A DNA stretch of 64,000 nt from Chitinophagaceae bacterium (GTDB lineage Bacteria > Bacteroidota > Bacteroidia > Chitinophagales > Chitinophagaceae), in assembly GCA_016787085.1 (NCBI GenBank), contig JAEUVJ010000053.1, positions 310,001-374,000 on the forward strand. Direction: 5' to 3'. The notes under the pieces are model-generated. The model was not told where the DNA came from. It made no database searches and worked only from the letters and a program-made list of their open reading frames with translations. The translations under genes were made by a program, and so were the position numbers. Of this stretch, positions 9,038-18,143 are shown one piece after another. The stretch's first letter is position 1. Each line of letters starts with the position of its first letter.

Positions 9038-9910
9038 TCAGACTGCTTCGCTTCCGGTTACAGGCAGGATGCCATCTGCCGGAACAGAAGGGTTCTTATG
9101 GGTTATGATATCACCGGGTGGAGAAAAAAGGAATCTGATCTTTCTTTTCCATCCCCTGATACGTAACAACTGGTGAAACATGTACCTGTATTCATGCAGT
9201 AAAATTGTTACAGGATTGTGGGTATAAATATTATGGGTTATACCATAAACGGGTTTCTCTCTCTCAGGTGCATATGTGCCGAAGAGACGATCATAAATGA
9301 TCAGAATCCCACCCATGTTCTTATCCAGGTATTGCGGATTGCTGGCATGATGTACCCTGTGATTGGAAGGTGTATTAAAGATCAGGTCCAATGCACCGAG
9401 TTTCCTGATTCTTTCTGTATGGATAAGCACATTGTGCAAAGTGGTAAGCGAGTCGAAGAACAGGATCATCCAGGGAGGAATACCAAACAGACAAAGCGGC
9501 GACCAGAATAAGAAACGGTAGAGAACATGAATACAGCTTACCCGGAAGCCGACAGATATATTATACTCCAGGGAAGAATGATGGGTGACATGGGCCGCCC
9601 AGAATAAGCGGGTCTTATGCCCCAGCAGGTGATAGAGATAGATCACAAAGTCGCAGGATAAAAAACCGGCTATCCACAGACCCGCTGAAAGTTCAGGGGC
9701 GAAAAAAGTATAAGTGTACACCCAGGAGAAAAAGACAAATGAGACCCCTTTCATAAAAAGCCCGGTCGCTAATGTAGATAACCCAATAGCCAGGTTGGCC
9801 AGCATATCTTGTATGATCCGTTTGCTGGCCTGCACTGTAATCGCAACCACCAGTTCGATTGCGAATATGGTGAGAAGCAGGAATATTCCGATCCGCTCGA
9901 TCTCAGGCAT
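9038..9910 (-). CDS. Sterol desaturase / fatty acid hydroxylase family membrane enzyme
   Basis: A 290-residue integral membrane protein of the fatty acid hydroxylase superfamily, a di-iron oxygenase or lipid hydroxylase. The conserved His clusters are present: HLLGH, HVTHH, an intermediate HTE, and HRVHH. These would bind two irons at the cytoplasmic face. Hydrophobic helices lie at residues 5-28, 40-70, 75-95 and 130-155. The substrate (fatty acid, sterol-like or ether lipid) cannot be told. Divergent or convergent neighbours give no pathway hint. Confidence 0.88.
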   Translation of the reverse strand: MPEIERIGIFLLLTIFAIELVVAITVQASKRIIQDMLANLAIGLSTLATGLFMKGVSFVFFSWVYTYTFFAPELSAGLWIAGFLSCDFVIYLYHLLGHKTRLFWAAHVTHHSSLEYNISVGFRVSCIHVLYRFLFWSPLCLFGIPPWMILFFDSLTTLHNVLIHTERIRKLGALDLIFNTPSNHRVHHASNPQYLDKNMGGILIIYDRLFGTYAPEREKPVYGITHNIYTHNPVTILLHEYRYMFHQLLRIRGWKRKIRFLFSPPGDIITHKNPSVPADGILPVTGSEAV

Positions 9911-9972
9911 ATCGTAAATTAATTTTTTTGGAATGCCTGTACAATTTTTCCCGGCTGATTTATGTCAGGATG

Positions 9973-10725
9973 TTATTTTTTGAAAAAAATCACCGCCGCC
10001 CCGATGAGTGTGAGTACGATCACCACTTTGCGGAAGTGGTTGTCTTTGATACGCTGTACTATTTTTAATCCTGTCCAGAAACCCAGCGCCAACGCCGGGA
10101 GCAGCAGCAGATCAATTTGCAAACTGGACGCCGTGATATTTCTCCAGTACAATACCTGGAAAGGAAGCTTGAATAAATTCATGATTAAGAATAGCCAGGC
10201 TGCCGTGCCAATAAAATCATTTTTCGGCAGGCGCATGGCGAGAAAATAAAGATTCGAGAATGCGCCGGCCAAATTTCCGAGCATAGTGGTGATACCTGCT
10301 ACCACACCAGTACCGGCGGCAAACACAGGATGCGAAGGTACATTTGCAGACTTGCGGAATTCCAGGGCAAGCATGATGATCACCGTCAATATAATGATGG
10401 CTGCCATGATCTTTCTGAAAATGGCTTCGTTCAGATCCTTACCGGCATACACACCAATCAGGATACCTGCAGCCATCCAGGGAATCAGTTTCCAGAAATG
10501 TTTCCATTGTGCATGACGGTTGTAATACCATACCGCTGCAATATCTGCCACACACAATAAAGGCAACACGATCCCGGTGGAAGCTTTGCCACCGAAGACG
10601 AGGGCCATCAGGGTCACATTGAGCATGTCAATACCTTTCAGACCGGCTTTGGCCAGCCCTATGATAAAGGCGCCGGAAAAAATAAGTAACAGGTTGCCCG
10701 TTGAATAAACTGAAAGTGCATCCAT
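9973..10725 (-). CDS. TauE/SafE-family anion exporter
   Basis: A membrane protein of 250 residues with about eight hydrophobic helices. The N-terminal repeat motif (FIIGLAKAGLKGIDML) and the mid-protein equivalent (GVVAGITTMLGNLAGAFS) are the two Gly-rich half-repeats typical of TauE/SafE. Members export sulfite or organosulfur anions, but the substrate here is unknown. The ATG at 10725 (MDALSVYSTG) is preferred. A TTG at 10755 would extend it by ten residues. It is transcribed away from the next gene. Confidence 0.87.
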   Translation of the reverse strand: MDALSVYSTGNLLLIFSGAFIIGLAKAGLKGIDMLNVTLMALVFGGKASTGIVLPLLCVADIAAVWYYNRHAQWKHFWKLIPWMAAGILIGVYAGKDLNEAIFRKIMAAIIILTVIIMLALEFRKSANVPSHPVFAAGTGVVAGITTMLGNLAGAFSNLYFLAMRLPKNDFIGTAAWLFLIMNLFKLPFQVLYWRNITASSLQIDLLLLPALALGFWTGLKIVQRIKDNHFRKVVIVLTLIGAAVIFFKK

Positions 10726-10833
10726 ATTGCTCAGCAGGGTCTGAAGATACGTCAAATGATATCTTTGGCCAGCCAGTCACTCAAAGAAACTGCTGTTGAC
10801 ATAAAATGCAGGCTCCCGGTCCGGAGTGACCTT

Positions 10834-10841
10834 TACCTTTG
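10834..10841 (+). promoter_or_regulatory. TAnnTTTG promoter -7 element
   Basis: TACCTTTG ends 16 bases before the ATG at 10858. It lies inside the longer open frame starting at 10756, so it argues for the shorter start. Confidence 0.55.
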
Positions 10842-10857
10842 CTTCAAATACATCCGC

Positions 10858-11406
10858 ATGCGTACATTCTTTTTATATCTCCTGTTGATAATAGCTTATT
10901 GCCAGTTCACTTCCTGCCATTCCCCTTCAGCCGAAAAATGTTTTAATGTAGCTATACTGAACTGTAATACGATCCATGACTTTGCCGGCCGGGGCCTGTT
11001 CCGGGAGATGGAAAGTCCTTCCGTAAAAATGGTAAATGGAGATGTGAATAACCTGGTTGCTATGAAGAGGAAAGAAATGGTGGAAGCGAAAATAGAAACG
11101 GTCGCAACAAATTATAATAAAGTGAAGCAATTGAAAGAAATGGAAGATACCAAAGAGATGCTCCGGGCTTCATTAGCCTTGTATGAATATGTGCTGCCTG
11201 TCTATAAACAGGAATATATGGAACTGGCCCGTCTTTATGATGAAGGTGCTTCCGAAGAATCTGTCACCTCATACATAGAGTCCATCCAGGATAGATATTA
11301 CAGCGGTTTTGCAGGCCTGTATGATCAAATGGTGGCTGCAGGAAAACTGTACGCCGGTAAACACAATATACAGGTGAACTGGGATGTACGGACATCACCC
11401 CGGTAG
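10858..11406 (+). CDS. Putative lipoprotein of unknown function
   Basis: About 182 residues from MRTFFLYLLLIIAYCQFTSC, a signal sequence ending in a lipobox-like FTSC. The mature part is helical and charged (KRKEMVEAKIETVATNYNKV), and no family is recognised. The start is set at 10858 because the lipoprotein signal begins there and because a TAnnTTTG promoter element lies 16 bases upstream, inside the longer open frame. It is probably attached to the inner leaflet of the outer membrane. Confidence 0.6.
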   Translation: MRTFFLYLLLIIAYCQFTSCHSPSAEKCFNVAILNCNTIHDFAGRGLFREMESPSVKMVNGDVNNLVAMKRKEMVEAKIETVATNYNKVKQLKEMEDTKEMLRASLALYEYVLPVYKQEYMELARLYDEGASEESVTSYIESIQDRYYSGFAGLYDQMVAAGKLYAGKHNIQVNWDVRTSPR

Positions 11407-11448
11407 TGAATGTACTCTGCCTATTTATTTCCGGATATGGATGGATGT

Positions 11449-11471
11449 GCCGGTCCGGATGCCGGACCGGC
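11449..11471. other. Strong hairpin without T-run
   Basis: A perfect 10-bp GC-rich stem (GCCGGTCCGG / CCGGACCGGC) with a 3-base loop, 42 bases past the stop at 11406. It is followed by TT and nine A, not by a T-run, so it is not a canonical intrinsic terminator. It may stabilise the mRNA 3' end. Confidence 0.6.
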
Positions 11472-11672
11472 TTAAAAAAAAATCTGCTACTTGATTCCCT
11501 GCAAGAAGAAGATAAAAAAACCATGGCAGGGGTAAGTGTATTCCCCGCCTATATTTGATATAGCCTGTTAAATCTCCCCGTCTTAACCATCAATCGGCCC
11601 GGTTCGTTTATTTTTACAGTATTCACGGCTGATGATAAAAACTGCCTGTGCCGTGACTGTAAAGAAACTTAT

Positions 11673-12704
11673 ATGACATACCCTGGAGAAACGGAATTTG
11701 AAATGTTTGGTCTTTTTGAAATGACACCCGATCTTGTTTGCATAGTGGGAAAGGACGGATATTTCAGGCAGGTCAACCCGGCTGTTATCAGCAAGCTGGG
11801 TTACACGGCGGATGAATTGTTTTCCCGGCCTGTGTCTTCTTTTATTCATCCCGACGATGCGGAATATACAAGCAGGGAAAGAAGTAAATTATTAGAAGGA
11901 AAAACGCTGCTTAATTTTCAGAACCGCTATGTCACCCGGAGTGGTAATGAAGTGTGGCTCGAATGGACCTCTGTGTATTTACCGGAGAAAGAGATCGTCT
12001 TTGCGATCGCAAAGGACATCACAGAGCGCAAACGAAAAGAAAAGGAGGTGGCAGTGATGTATAACCGGTACAAAAGCCTCGCTACACATTTTAAGAGCCG
12101 TATCGAGGAAGACCGGAAATACCTTGCCTATGAGTTGCATGAGGAACTGGCACAACTGGCAGCTGTGATAAAGATGGATGTGGCCTGGATCTACCAGCAT
12201 GGACCGGGTGAAGCAACAGAAGCAAGGGAAAGGGCGGAAAATGCATTGATATTATCTGACCTGCTCATCAGGACGATCAGGAGGGTATCATTTTCGATCA
12301 GCCCGAATATGCTGGATGATCTTGGCTTCAATGCGACGCTTGAATGGGAGTGCAGGGAATTTTCGATCCTGAATGGCATACCTTGCCATTTTACCAGCCG
12401 TTGCAATGATAAAGCCCTGACCCGGGAGGTTCAAATGGATCTCTTCAGGATATGCCAGGAAGCACTTGGCAATGTCATGGAACATGCGGAAGCCAAAAAT
12501 GTAAGCATTGATGTGAATGATGACGACCATACAGTAACTCTCCGTATCTCCGATGATGGGAAAGGTTTTGACACCGGCGGATTGGCCCTGTCGGCAGGGT
12601 TACAGCACATGCGGCAACTGGCTGTTTCTATCAATGGGCAACTGGTAATACAAAGTGAGCCAGGTAAAGGGACGGTGGTCACGGCCGTGATCCCGGGATC
12701 ATAG
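11673..12704 (+). CDS. PAS-domain sensor histidine kinase
   Basis: A 343-residue cytoplasmic kinase. Residues 10-125 form a PAS domain (FEMTPDLVCIVGKDGYFRQV ... FAIAKDITERK). Then comes a helical phosphoacceptor region with the likely His in YELHEELAQLAAV, near residue 155, of the HisKA_3 (NarX/DesK) type. A HATPase_c domain has an N box (ICQEALGNVMEHAEA) and a G box (ISDDGKGFD). There is no transmembrane segment and no response regulator nearby, so it is an orphan kinase whose partner is encoded elsewhere. The signal sensed by PAS is unknown. Confidence 0.88.
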   Translation: MTYPGETEFEMFGLFEMTPDLVCIVGKDGYFRQVNPAVISKLGYTADELFSRPVSSFIHPDDAEYTSRERSKLLEGKTLLNFQNRYVTRSGNEVWLEWTSVYLPEKEIVFAIAKDITERKRKEKEVAVMYNRYKSLATHFKSRIEEDRKYLAYELHEELAQLAAVIKMDVAWIYQHGPGEATEARERAENALILSDLLIRTIRRVSFSISPNMLDDLGFNATLEWECREFSILNGIPCHFTSRCNDKALTREVQMDLFRICQEALGNVMEHAEAKNVSIDVNDDDHTVTLRISDDGKGFDTGGLALSAGLQHMRQLAVSINGQLVIQSEPGKGTVVTAVIPGS

Positions 12705-12787
12705 AATATCCCTTTCTTTATTGCAGTCAGCCCGGTTACATATGATCTTTGCTAATTTAGCAGCAGGCTGACTAAAATATTTGCAAT

Positions 12788-13666
12788 ATGAAACGATCAT
12801 TATTCTTCATCAGTTTCTTCCTGTTTTCTTTTTTTTCAAGGGCTCAGTACGACAACTCCGCAGATAAGATACCGGTACTCATCCGTTGCGATGATATTGG
12901 TATGTGTCATGCCGTGAATATGGCTGCCAGGCAGGTATTGGAAACGGGTATGCCTGTTTCTATGTCCGTAATGGTGCCTTGTCCCTGGTTCACAGAAGCA
13001 GCAGAACTATTAAAGCAATACAAGAATGTTTCCGTAGGCATACACCTGACCTTAAATTCAGAATGGAAGAATTATCGCTGGGGGCCGGTAACCGGTGCAC
13101 AGGCCGTGCCTTCCCTGGTTGATTCTTTCGGACATTTTTTTCCTTCACGCAGTAAATTGTTTGGCAATAATCCTCAACTCAGCGAGATCGAAGCAGAACT
13201 CCGTGCCCAGATCGAAAAAGCATTAAAGGCGGGGCTTAAAATTGATTATCTCGATTATCACATGGGTGCTGCCGTACAAAATATACAAACGAGAGCTATT
13301 GTCGAAAAACTGGCAGCGGAATACAAGGTGGGTATTTCCCGTTATTATGATGAGGTGGATGTGGATGGTGGTTATTCTGCTCCTGTTGCCGGTAAACTGG
13401 ATACGCTGTCTGTCAAACTCCGTTCCCTGCAACCCGGCGGTACCAAGTTATTCGTTTTTCATATTGGGCTTGATACTCCCGAAATGAGTGCGATGGAAGA
13501 CCTTAATCCTTCCGGGCCAAAAGATATGAGCAAGCACCGGAATGCAGAATTGAATGCGTTGATCTCTCCATCATTTCAGAAACTTCTGCATGACCCGAAA
13601 TACCGGTTAGTTAACTATAAGATGTTAAAAGAAGAAAAGGGATTGGAAAGTATGAAGAGGCCGTGA
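12788..13666 (+). CDS. Exported ChbG/HpnK (YdjC)-family deacetylase
   Basis: 292 residues with a signal peptide (MKRSLFFISFFLFSFFSRAQ). The YdjC-like carbohydrate deacetylase fold is recognised by the metal-binding CDDIGMCHAVN near residue 37, VGIHLTL near residue 83 and YLDYHMG near residue 157. Family members remove N-acetyl groups from sugars such as diacetylchitobiose. Because it is exported, it probably acts on oligosaccharides in the periplasm or outside. No sugar-uptake genes are adjacent. Confidence 0.85.
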   Translation: MKRSLFFISFFLFSFFSRAQYDNSADKIPVLIRCDDIGMCHAVNMAARQVLETGMPVSMSVMVPCPWFTEAAELLKQYKNVSVGIHLTLNSEWKNYRWGPVTGAQAVPSLVDSFGHFFPSRSKLFGNNPQLSEIEAELRAQIEKALKAGLKIDYLDYHMGAAVQNIQTRAIVEKLAAEYKVGISRYYDEVDVDGGYSAPVAGKLDTLSVKLRSLQPGGTKLFVFHIGLDTPEMSAMEDLNPSGPKDMSKHRNAELNALISPSFQKLLHDPKYRLVNYKMLKEEKGLESMKRP

Positions 13667-13775
13667 GCAAACTGATTTTTCGTTGTACCTGATTAGAAAT
13701 GGCAGAAAAGCAATTTTCAGGGTGAGTGATCGTTATAGCTGTAGACATTGGTATTGTATCAAAACTCACTGAATC

Positions 13776-14363
13776 ATGAGATCCCTTATCTTAACCGCTT
13801 TGCTGCTTTCGTCATTTATCCATTTTGGCCAGGATGCACCGGGCAGGAAACTAACTGCCGAAACAAAGGATCATGAATACACCGGAAAAGCAAAGATCGG
13901 TTTTAAGGCGGGCTTTAACCGGAGTCATGTAAAAGGTCATGATCTGAGCGGGGCAAAGACCGGTTATATCGGGGGTGAATTGTATGCCGGCTTTTTTTTT
14001 GATATTGGACTGAGCCGTTCATGGAGTATTGAGAACGAGTTGTTGTTTTCCTGGACGAACGATTATCATTTTATTGAGATACCGGTTCATCTGAAGTATG
14101 CATTCGCCCGTAAATGGAGTGCCTTTGGGGGGCCAAAGCTGGATGTGATCGTGGATAATGATAACGACCCTTTTGAAAGCGGATATCAATTCAGGAATTT
14201 TGGCGTTTCTGCCGAACTGGGTTTACAGCATAATATTCTTCGCCGCTTTTTTGCAGAGATACGGTATGCCCGCAGTTTTACAAAGCAGGTCACTGACCTG
14301 TTCCTTGATATATATGATGGCAAAAGAAATACTTTCAGGGCAGGAGTGGGTATTGTATTTTGA
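13776..14363 (+). CDS. Outer-membrane beta-barrel protein (porin-like family)
   Basis: 195 residues with a signal peptide ending near HFGQ. The body contains KIGFKAGFNRSHV (the usual first strand of the OMP_b-brl family), LSRSWSIENELLFSW, AFGGPKLDV and a C-terminal strand FRAGVGIVF ending in Phe, which suits recognition by the BAM machinery. It is the same broad family as the four-gene cluster at 38.5-41.4 kb. The role is unknown. Confidence 0.78.
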   Translation: MRSLILTALLLSSFIHFGQDAPGRKLTAETKDHEYTGKAKIGFKAGFNRSHVKGHDLSGAKTGYIGGELYAGFFFDIGLSRSWSIENELLFSWTNDYHFIEIPVHLKYAFARKWSAFGGPKLDVIVDNDNDPFESGYQFRNFGVSAELGLQHNILRRFFAEIRYARSFTKQVTDLFLDIYDGKRNTFRAGVGIVF

Positions 14364-14418
14364 ATGGCAATTTATGAAAAGGGTACGGCGTTGTAAAGAT
14401 TGATTGAAAAAACTTCAC

Positions 14419-14838
14419 TTAACTTATCTCATCCCTGCTTTTGGCTGCTTTCATGTCTCTTGTGTTTTTTTGAACGGCGATAGCCGCAAATAAACTAAGC
14501 ACAAATGCCATTGCATAGAAACCTTTTTCGCTTTTGGCGATATCAGCATTCCATAATCCAACTGTCAGCAATACGATAGACAGGAGTGTGCAGAACCAGG
14601 CCAGACCGTAGTAGATATTGGTGACCGGGATGCCTTCCATCTGGTCACGTACAGCCTTTTGTACTGAGATAGCAGCAAATAATCCAAATACCAACACCGT
14701 GAAGTAGTATCCTTTTTCATTCAGTTCCATATCGGCGTTCCAGAGACCGATAAGGAAAGCTATTACTCCAATGAATAAGGCCACCCAGGAGGCGCCGATG
14801 AATGCAGCGGAAGGCTGCAGGTTTTGTTTTGGCTCCAT
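14419..14838 (-). CDS. YiaA/YiaB-type inner membrane protein
   Basis: 139 residues from MEPKQNLQPSAAFIG. Two copies of a two-helix unit are visible: SWVALFIGVIAFLIGLWNAD ... YFTVLVFGLFAAISVQKAVRD and the second, LAWFCTLLSIVLLTVGLWNA ... AMAFVLSLFAAIAVQKNTRD. The repeated GLWNAD, then KGYY/KGFY, then FAAI.VQK.RD pattern is the yiaAB domain. The function is not known. A longer open frame upstream overlaps the Crp gene and is rejected. It probably follows the Crp-type gene in one transcript. Confidence 0.85.
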   Translation of the reverse strand: MEPKQNLQPSAAFIGASWVALFIGVIAFLIGLWNADMELNEKGYYFTVLVFGLFAAISVQKAVRDQMEGIPVTNIYYGLAWFCTLLSIVLLTVGLWNADIAKSEKGFYAMAFVLSLFAAIAVQKNTRDMKAAKSRDEIS

Positions 14839-14917
14839 GTATATTATTTTAAGAAGCAAAACTATCTGCCTGTCCTCCTGTGATTTTTGACATCCGTCAA
14901 AAAGGGAAAACAAAATG

Positions 14918-15481
14918 TTAATGCCTGCTGCGTATGCGGCTGAGTGTTTCCTGGCTGATACCCAGGTAAGAAGCGATATGGCCCAGCGACACCCGCTCAA
15001 TGATATGCGGCGTTTGCTGCAGCAGGTTCTCGTACCGTTCAGCAGCCGTTTTGAACTGGGCATTCACATACCGTTCTTCCAGCCGGATATAATATTTCTC
15101 ATAGGCTATCCTGACCAGTCTTTCTATGTCATGATGTTCGTTAAATAGATGATCCAGTCTTTCTTTGGTAATAGCCCATAAAATACTTCCTTCCAGCAAC
15201 TGGATGTTTTCCACAGCAGCTTCCTGTGTAATGAAACTGTGAAAGGATGTGACAAAGTCATTTTCAAATGCAAACCAGTGAGTGATCTCTTTTCCGTCAA
15301 CGGTGTAGAACCCGCGCAATGCACCCCGTTCCAAAAAGTACAGGTGCCTGCATTTTTTCCCTTCGGTGATCAGGTATTCATTTTTGGATAATACTGTTTG
15401 CTCAAAACAATCATGCAAAGCAGACTCTGCTTCTTCGCTGAGCGGGTAATAGTTCTTTATATGATGTAGAAGTGTCTGCAT
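14918..15481 (-). CDS. Crp/Fnr-family transcriptional regulator
   Basis: 187 residues. The N-terminal cyclic-nucleotide-binding-like barrel is visible (LITEGKKCRHLYFLERGALRG and WFAFENDFVTSFHSF). The C-terminal winged helix ends with HIASYLGISQETLSRIRSR, the recognition helix typical of Bacteroidota Crp-type regulators. The cAMP-contacting Arg-Ser pair of true CRP is not evident, so the ligand is uncertain. The YiaAB gene lies 79 bases downstream and is a candidate target or operon partner. Confidence 0.88.
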   Translation of the reverse strand: MQTLLHHIKNYYPLSEEAESALHDCFEQTVLSKNEYLITEGKKCRHLYFLERGALRGFYTVDGKEITHWFAFENDFVTSFHSFITQEAAVENIQLLEGSILWAITKERLDHLFNEHHDIERLVRIAYEKYYIRLEERYVNAQFKTAAERYENLLQQTPHIIERVSLGHIASYLGISQETLSRIRSRH

Positions 15482-15523
15482 CTGTAAGAATGACCAGGCA
15501 AATAAATCCGAAGCGATATCCTG

Positions 15524-16762
15524 TTATTTCTTACTGATGCGGTAAAGATTTCCCGAGTCGGTCACTACATACAGCATCCCGTCATAGTAAGCAACGTCCC
15601 GTATCCTTTCTTTTTTATCCGCCAGCAATCTTTCTTCGCCCACTACTTTATTGTTCACAATGATAAGCCTTGCCAGGTGAGTACTGCTTTGCCCGGAGAT
15701 AAAGAGGTTATTTTCCCACTCAGGTATTGCCTTACTTTTATAAAAAGCCATGCCGCCGGGTGACAAAACAGGATCCCAGTAATAAACAGGTTGCTCCATA
15801 CCGGCTTTCTGCTGTATTGCATCCCCAATGGCACGGCCGCCATATTCAATGCCATAGGTGATAACAGGCCAGCCGTAGTTCTTTCCTGCTTTTATGATAT
15901 TGAGTTCATCGCCACCACGAGGACCGAATTCCGCTTCCCATAATTCACCGGTGACGGGATGTATGTCGAGGCTTTGTGCGTTGCGGATACCGTATGCGAA
16001 GATCTGGGGTATTGCATCTTTTTGATTGATGAACGGGTTGCCGGGAGCGGCTTTGCCATCCGTAGTTATTTTAAATATCTTGCCAAGACCTGAATGCAGC
16101 CATTGTGCCTGCACTCTTCCTTCCAGTTCTGATCTTTCACCGGTGCTGACAAAAAGATAACCATCTTTATCAAAGATCAGGCGGGAGCCAAAGTGAAGGG
16201 TACTACTCAATGCGGGGGTGGCCCGGAAGATCACAACAGGGTTTTCAATTTTCCCGGCAGCTTCATTCAATTGCCCTTTGGCAACGGCCATCAGGTTACC
16301 CTCTCCGTATTTTTCTGAAAAGGACCAGTAAATGGTTTTGTTCTTTGTAAAAGAAGGGTCTGGCGCAGCGTCAAGCATACCTCCCTGGCCACGGTCATCC
16401 ACGGATGGGAAACCGCTGATCTTTTTGACCAGTGTTCCATTGGCGTCGTGCAACTGCATATACCCGCTCTTTTCTGTAATAAGAAATCTTCCGCCCGGCA
16501 AAGGAACGATCGCCCATGGCCGGCCTAATTTTTCAGCGAGTTTATCTACATGATAGGGAGTTGTTGTTTTGGCGCCCGCAATCCTTGTCTGTCCTTTGAA
16601 GGCAGGTTTGTAATCCGTATTGGGCTTTTGGGTTTCTACCGGTGACGGCTGGGATGGATCTGTCTCTGCATTGACATTCGTGGAAGCATTATTATTGGTG
16701 CAACCGAATACGGCGAGTTGCACAGCGATACCTGCACTATAGATAAAATATTTGACCTGCAT
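15524..16762 (-). CDS. PQQ-dependent sugar dehydrogenase-like lipoprotein
   Basis: 412 residues. The lipoprotein signal has a lipobox FGC near residue 21. The body is a six-bladed soluble aldose dehydrogenase propeller: LGRPWAIVPLPGGRFLITEK near residue 80, GQGGMLDAAPDPSF, TLHFGSRLIFDKDGYLFVST (conserved catalytic His), and ELWEAEFGPRGGDELNIIKA. Family members oxidise aldoses with PQQ and pass electrons to the respiratory chain. No PQQ synthesis gene is present here, so the cofactor would be made elsewhere or scavenged. Confidence 0.88.
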   Translation of the reverse strand: MQVKYFIYSAGIAVQLAVFGCTNNNASTNVNAETDPSQPSPVETQKPNTDYKPAFKGQTRIAGAKTTTPYHVDKLAEKLGRPWAIVPLPGGRFLITEKSGYMQLHDANGTLVKKISGFPSVDDRGQGGMLDAAPDPSFTKNKTIYWSFSEKYGEGNLMAVAKGQLNEAAGKIENPVVIFRATPALSSTLHFGSRLIFDKDGYLFVSTGERSELEGRVQAQWLHSGLGKIFKITTDGKAAPGNPFINQKDAIPQIFAYGIRNAQSLDIHPVTGELWEAEFGPRGGDELNIIKAGKNYGWPVITYGIEYGGRAIGDAIQQKAGMEQPVYYWDPVLSPGGMAFYKSKAIPEWENNLFISGQSSTHLARLIIVNNKVVGEERLLADKKERIRDVAYYDGMLYVVTDSGNLYRISKK

Positions 16763-16950
16763 AATTCAAAGTTTAGTGAATGATTGTAAAAATAGACAAT
16801 CTCAGTTTATATCTTTTGATAAAACATATTAGTGAGAAAAAAGTTATAGCCTGCGGCTAATGCACCTGCCCATTTGTTTGGGAGAAGCAATAAACCTGAA
16901 GAAACGGAGGTTCAAAGAAAGGAAAAGTGTTATATGAGAAACAGTGCCGG

Positions 16951-16958
16951 TATATTTG
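16951..16958 (+). promoter_or_regulatory. TAnnTTTG promoter -7 element
   Basis: TATATTTG ends 20 bases before the ATG at 16979. Because it lies downstream of earlier in-frame ATGs (16874, 16934), it favours 16979 as the true start. Confidence 0.55.
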
Positions 16959-16978
16959 CTAAAATAAACCTCGTACAG

Positions 16979-18097
16979 ATGCGGCTTCTCTTATTCCTGT
17001 CATTATTGTTTTATAGTTTACCCATAATGGCCCAAAAAAATACCATGAGCACAAAACCATTGCGTGTGGCCATAGTAGGCCTTGTCCATACTCATGTGCA
17101 CTGGATACTGGGCCGTGAAAAGAAAGGCGATATAGAGATCGTAGGCATTGCAGAACCGGACAGGGAACTGGCCGGAAAATATGCGCAACAGCATGGCTAT
17201 AGTATGGAGCTGGTCTATGATTCTATGGAGGAGATGATCAATGCGACAAAACCTGAGGCGGTACTAGCCTTTAATACGATTTACGATCATTTAAAAGTGG
17301 TGGAGTATTGTGCCCCGAGAGGCATTCATGTGATGGTGGAAAAACCGCTGGCGGTAAGTATGGAGCATGCAGATAAAATGCTGAAGTTGGCAAAACGCTT
17401 CGATATCCATTTATTGACTAATTATGAGACTACCTGGTATGGCAGTAATAAAAAAGCGTATGATATAGTGAACAAAGAAGAAAAGCAGGGTGAGATCCGG
17501 AAGATCGTTTTTCATACCGGTCACCAGGGCCCGGTGGAGATAGGGTGTAACAAAGAGTTTCTTGATTGGCTGACTGATCCTGTGTTGAACGGGGGCGGTG
17601 CATTAACAGATTTTGGTTGTTATGGCGCCAACATGGCTACCTGGCTGATGAAAGGAGAGAAACCTGAAACAGTTTCAGCCATTACACAACAGATCAAACC
17701 GCATTTATATCCGAAAGTAGAAGATGAAGCAACCATTATTCTGAAGTACAAAAAAGCGCAGGTGATCATACAGGCTTCCTGGAACTGGCCCTATAGCCGG
17801 AAGGACATGGAAGTGTATGGGGTGACCGGTTATGTTTTTTGCAAAGACAGGACCAATATGCTGGTTAAGGAAAGTGAAAAAGCAGAACCTCATGCCGTGA
17901 TGGCGGGGGATCTGCCTGCAGATAGAAACGATCCCTTTATTTACTTTGCCAATGTGATCAGGGGGAAGATAAAAATGGAAACTTATGATCTTTCAGCACC
18001 GGCCAATAATGAAATAGTGATGAAGATACTGGAGGCGGCAAAAGAATCTGCTAAATCTGGAAAGGCGATAAACTGGAAAGAGTATTTTAAAGAATAA
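16979..18097 (+). CDS. Exported Gfo/Idh/MocA-family oxidoreductase
   Basis: About 372 residues from MRLLLFLSLLFYSLPIMAQ, a signal peptide. The N-terminal Rossmann domain starts PLRVAIVGLVHTHVHWILG, an altered Gly-loop common in exported Bacteroidota members, and continues to VMVEKPLAVS (the conserved EKP). The C-terminal half contains GGGALTDFGCYGANMATWL. Such proteins oxidise or epimerise sugar-derived substrates with NAD(P). The ATGs at 16874 and 16934 are rejected because a promoter-like TAnnTTTG lies between them and 16979. A terminator follows directly. Confidence 0.86.
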   Translation: MRLLLFLSLLFYSLPIMAQKNTMSTKPLRVAIVGLVHTHVHWILGREKKGDIEIVGIAEPDRELAGKYAQQHGYSMELVYDSMEEMINATKPEAVLAFNTIYDHLKVVEYCAPRGIHVMVEKPLAVSMEHADKMLKLAKRFDIHLLTNYETTWYGSNKKAYDIVNKEEKQGEIRKIVFHTGHQGPVEIGCNKEFLDWLTDPVLNGGGALTDFGCYGANMATWLMKGEKPETVSAITQQIKPHLYPKVEDEATIILKYKKAQVIIQASWNWPYSRKDMEVYGVTGYVFCKDRTNMLVKESEKAEPHAVMAGDLPADRNDPFIYFANVIRGKIKMETYDLSAPANNEIVMKILEAAKESAKSGKAINWKEYFKE

Positions 18098-18117
18098 GGG
18101 ATCGCCGCGGCGATCCC
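18098..18117 (+). terminator. Rho-independent terminator
   Basis: A 9-bp perfect stem (GGGATCGCC / GGCGATCCC) with a 2-base centre, starting one base after the stop codon of the oxidoreductase gene and followed by CGTTTTC. Confidence 0.75.
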
Positions 18118-18143
18118 CGTTTTCTCATGGCTATTCTCCGCTG

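Noticed and set aside
8926..9108. 60-codon frame right after the beta-barrel gene
   Set aside because: It overlaps the end of the sterol desaturase gene and lacks any motif; a chance frame is more likely.
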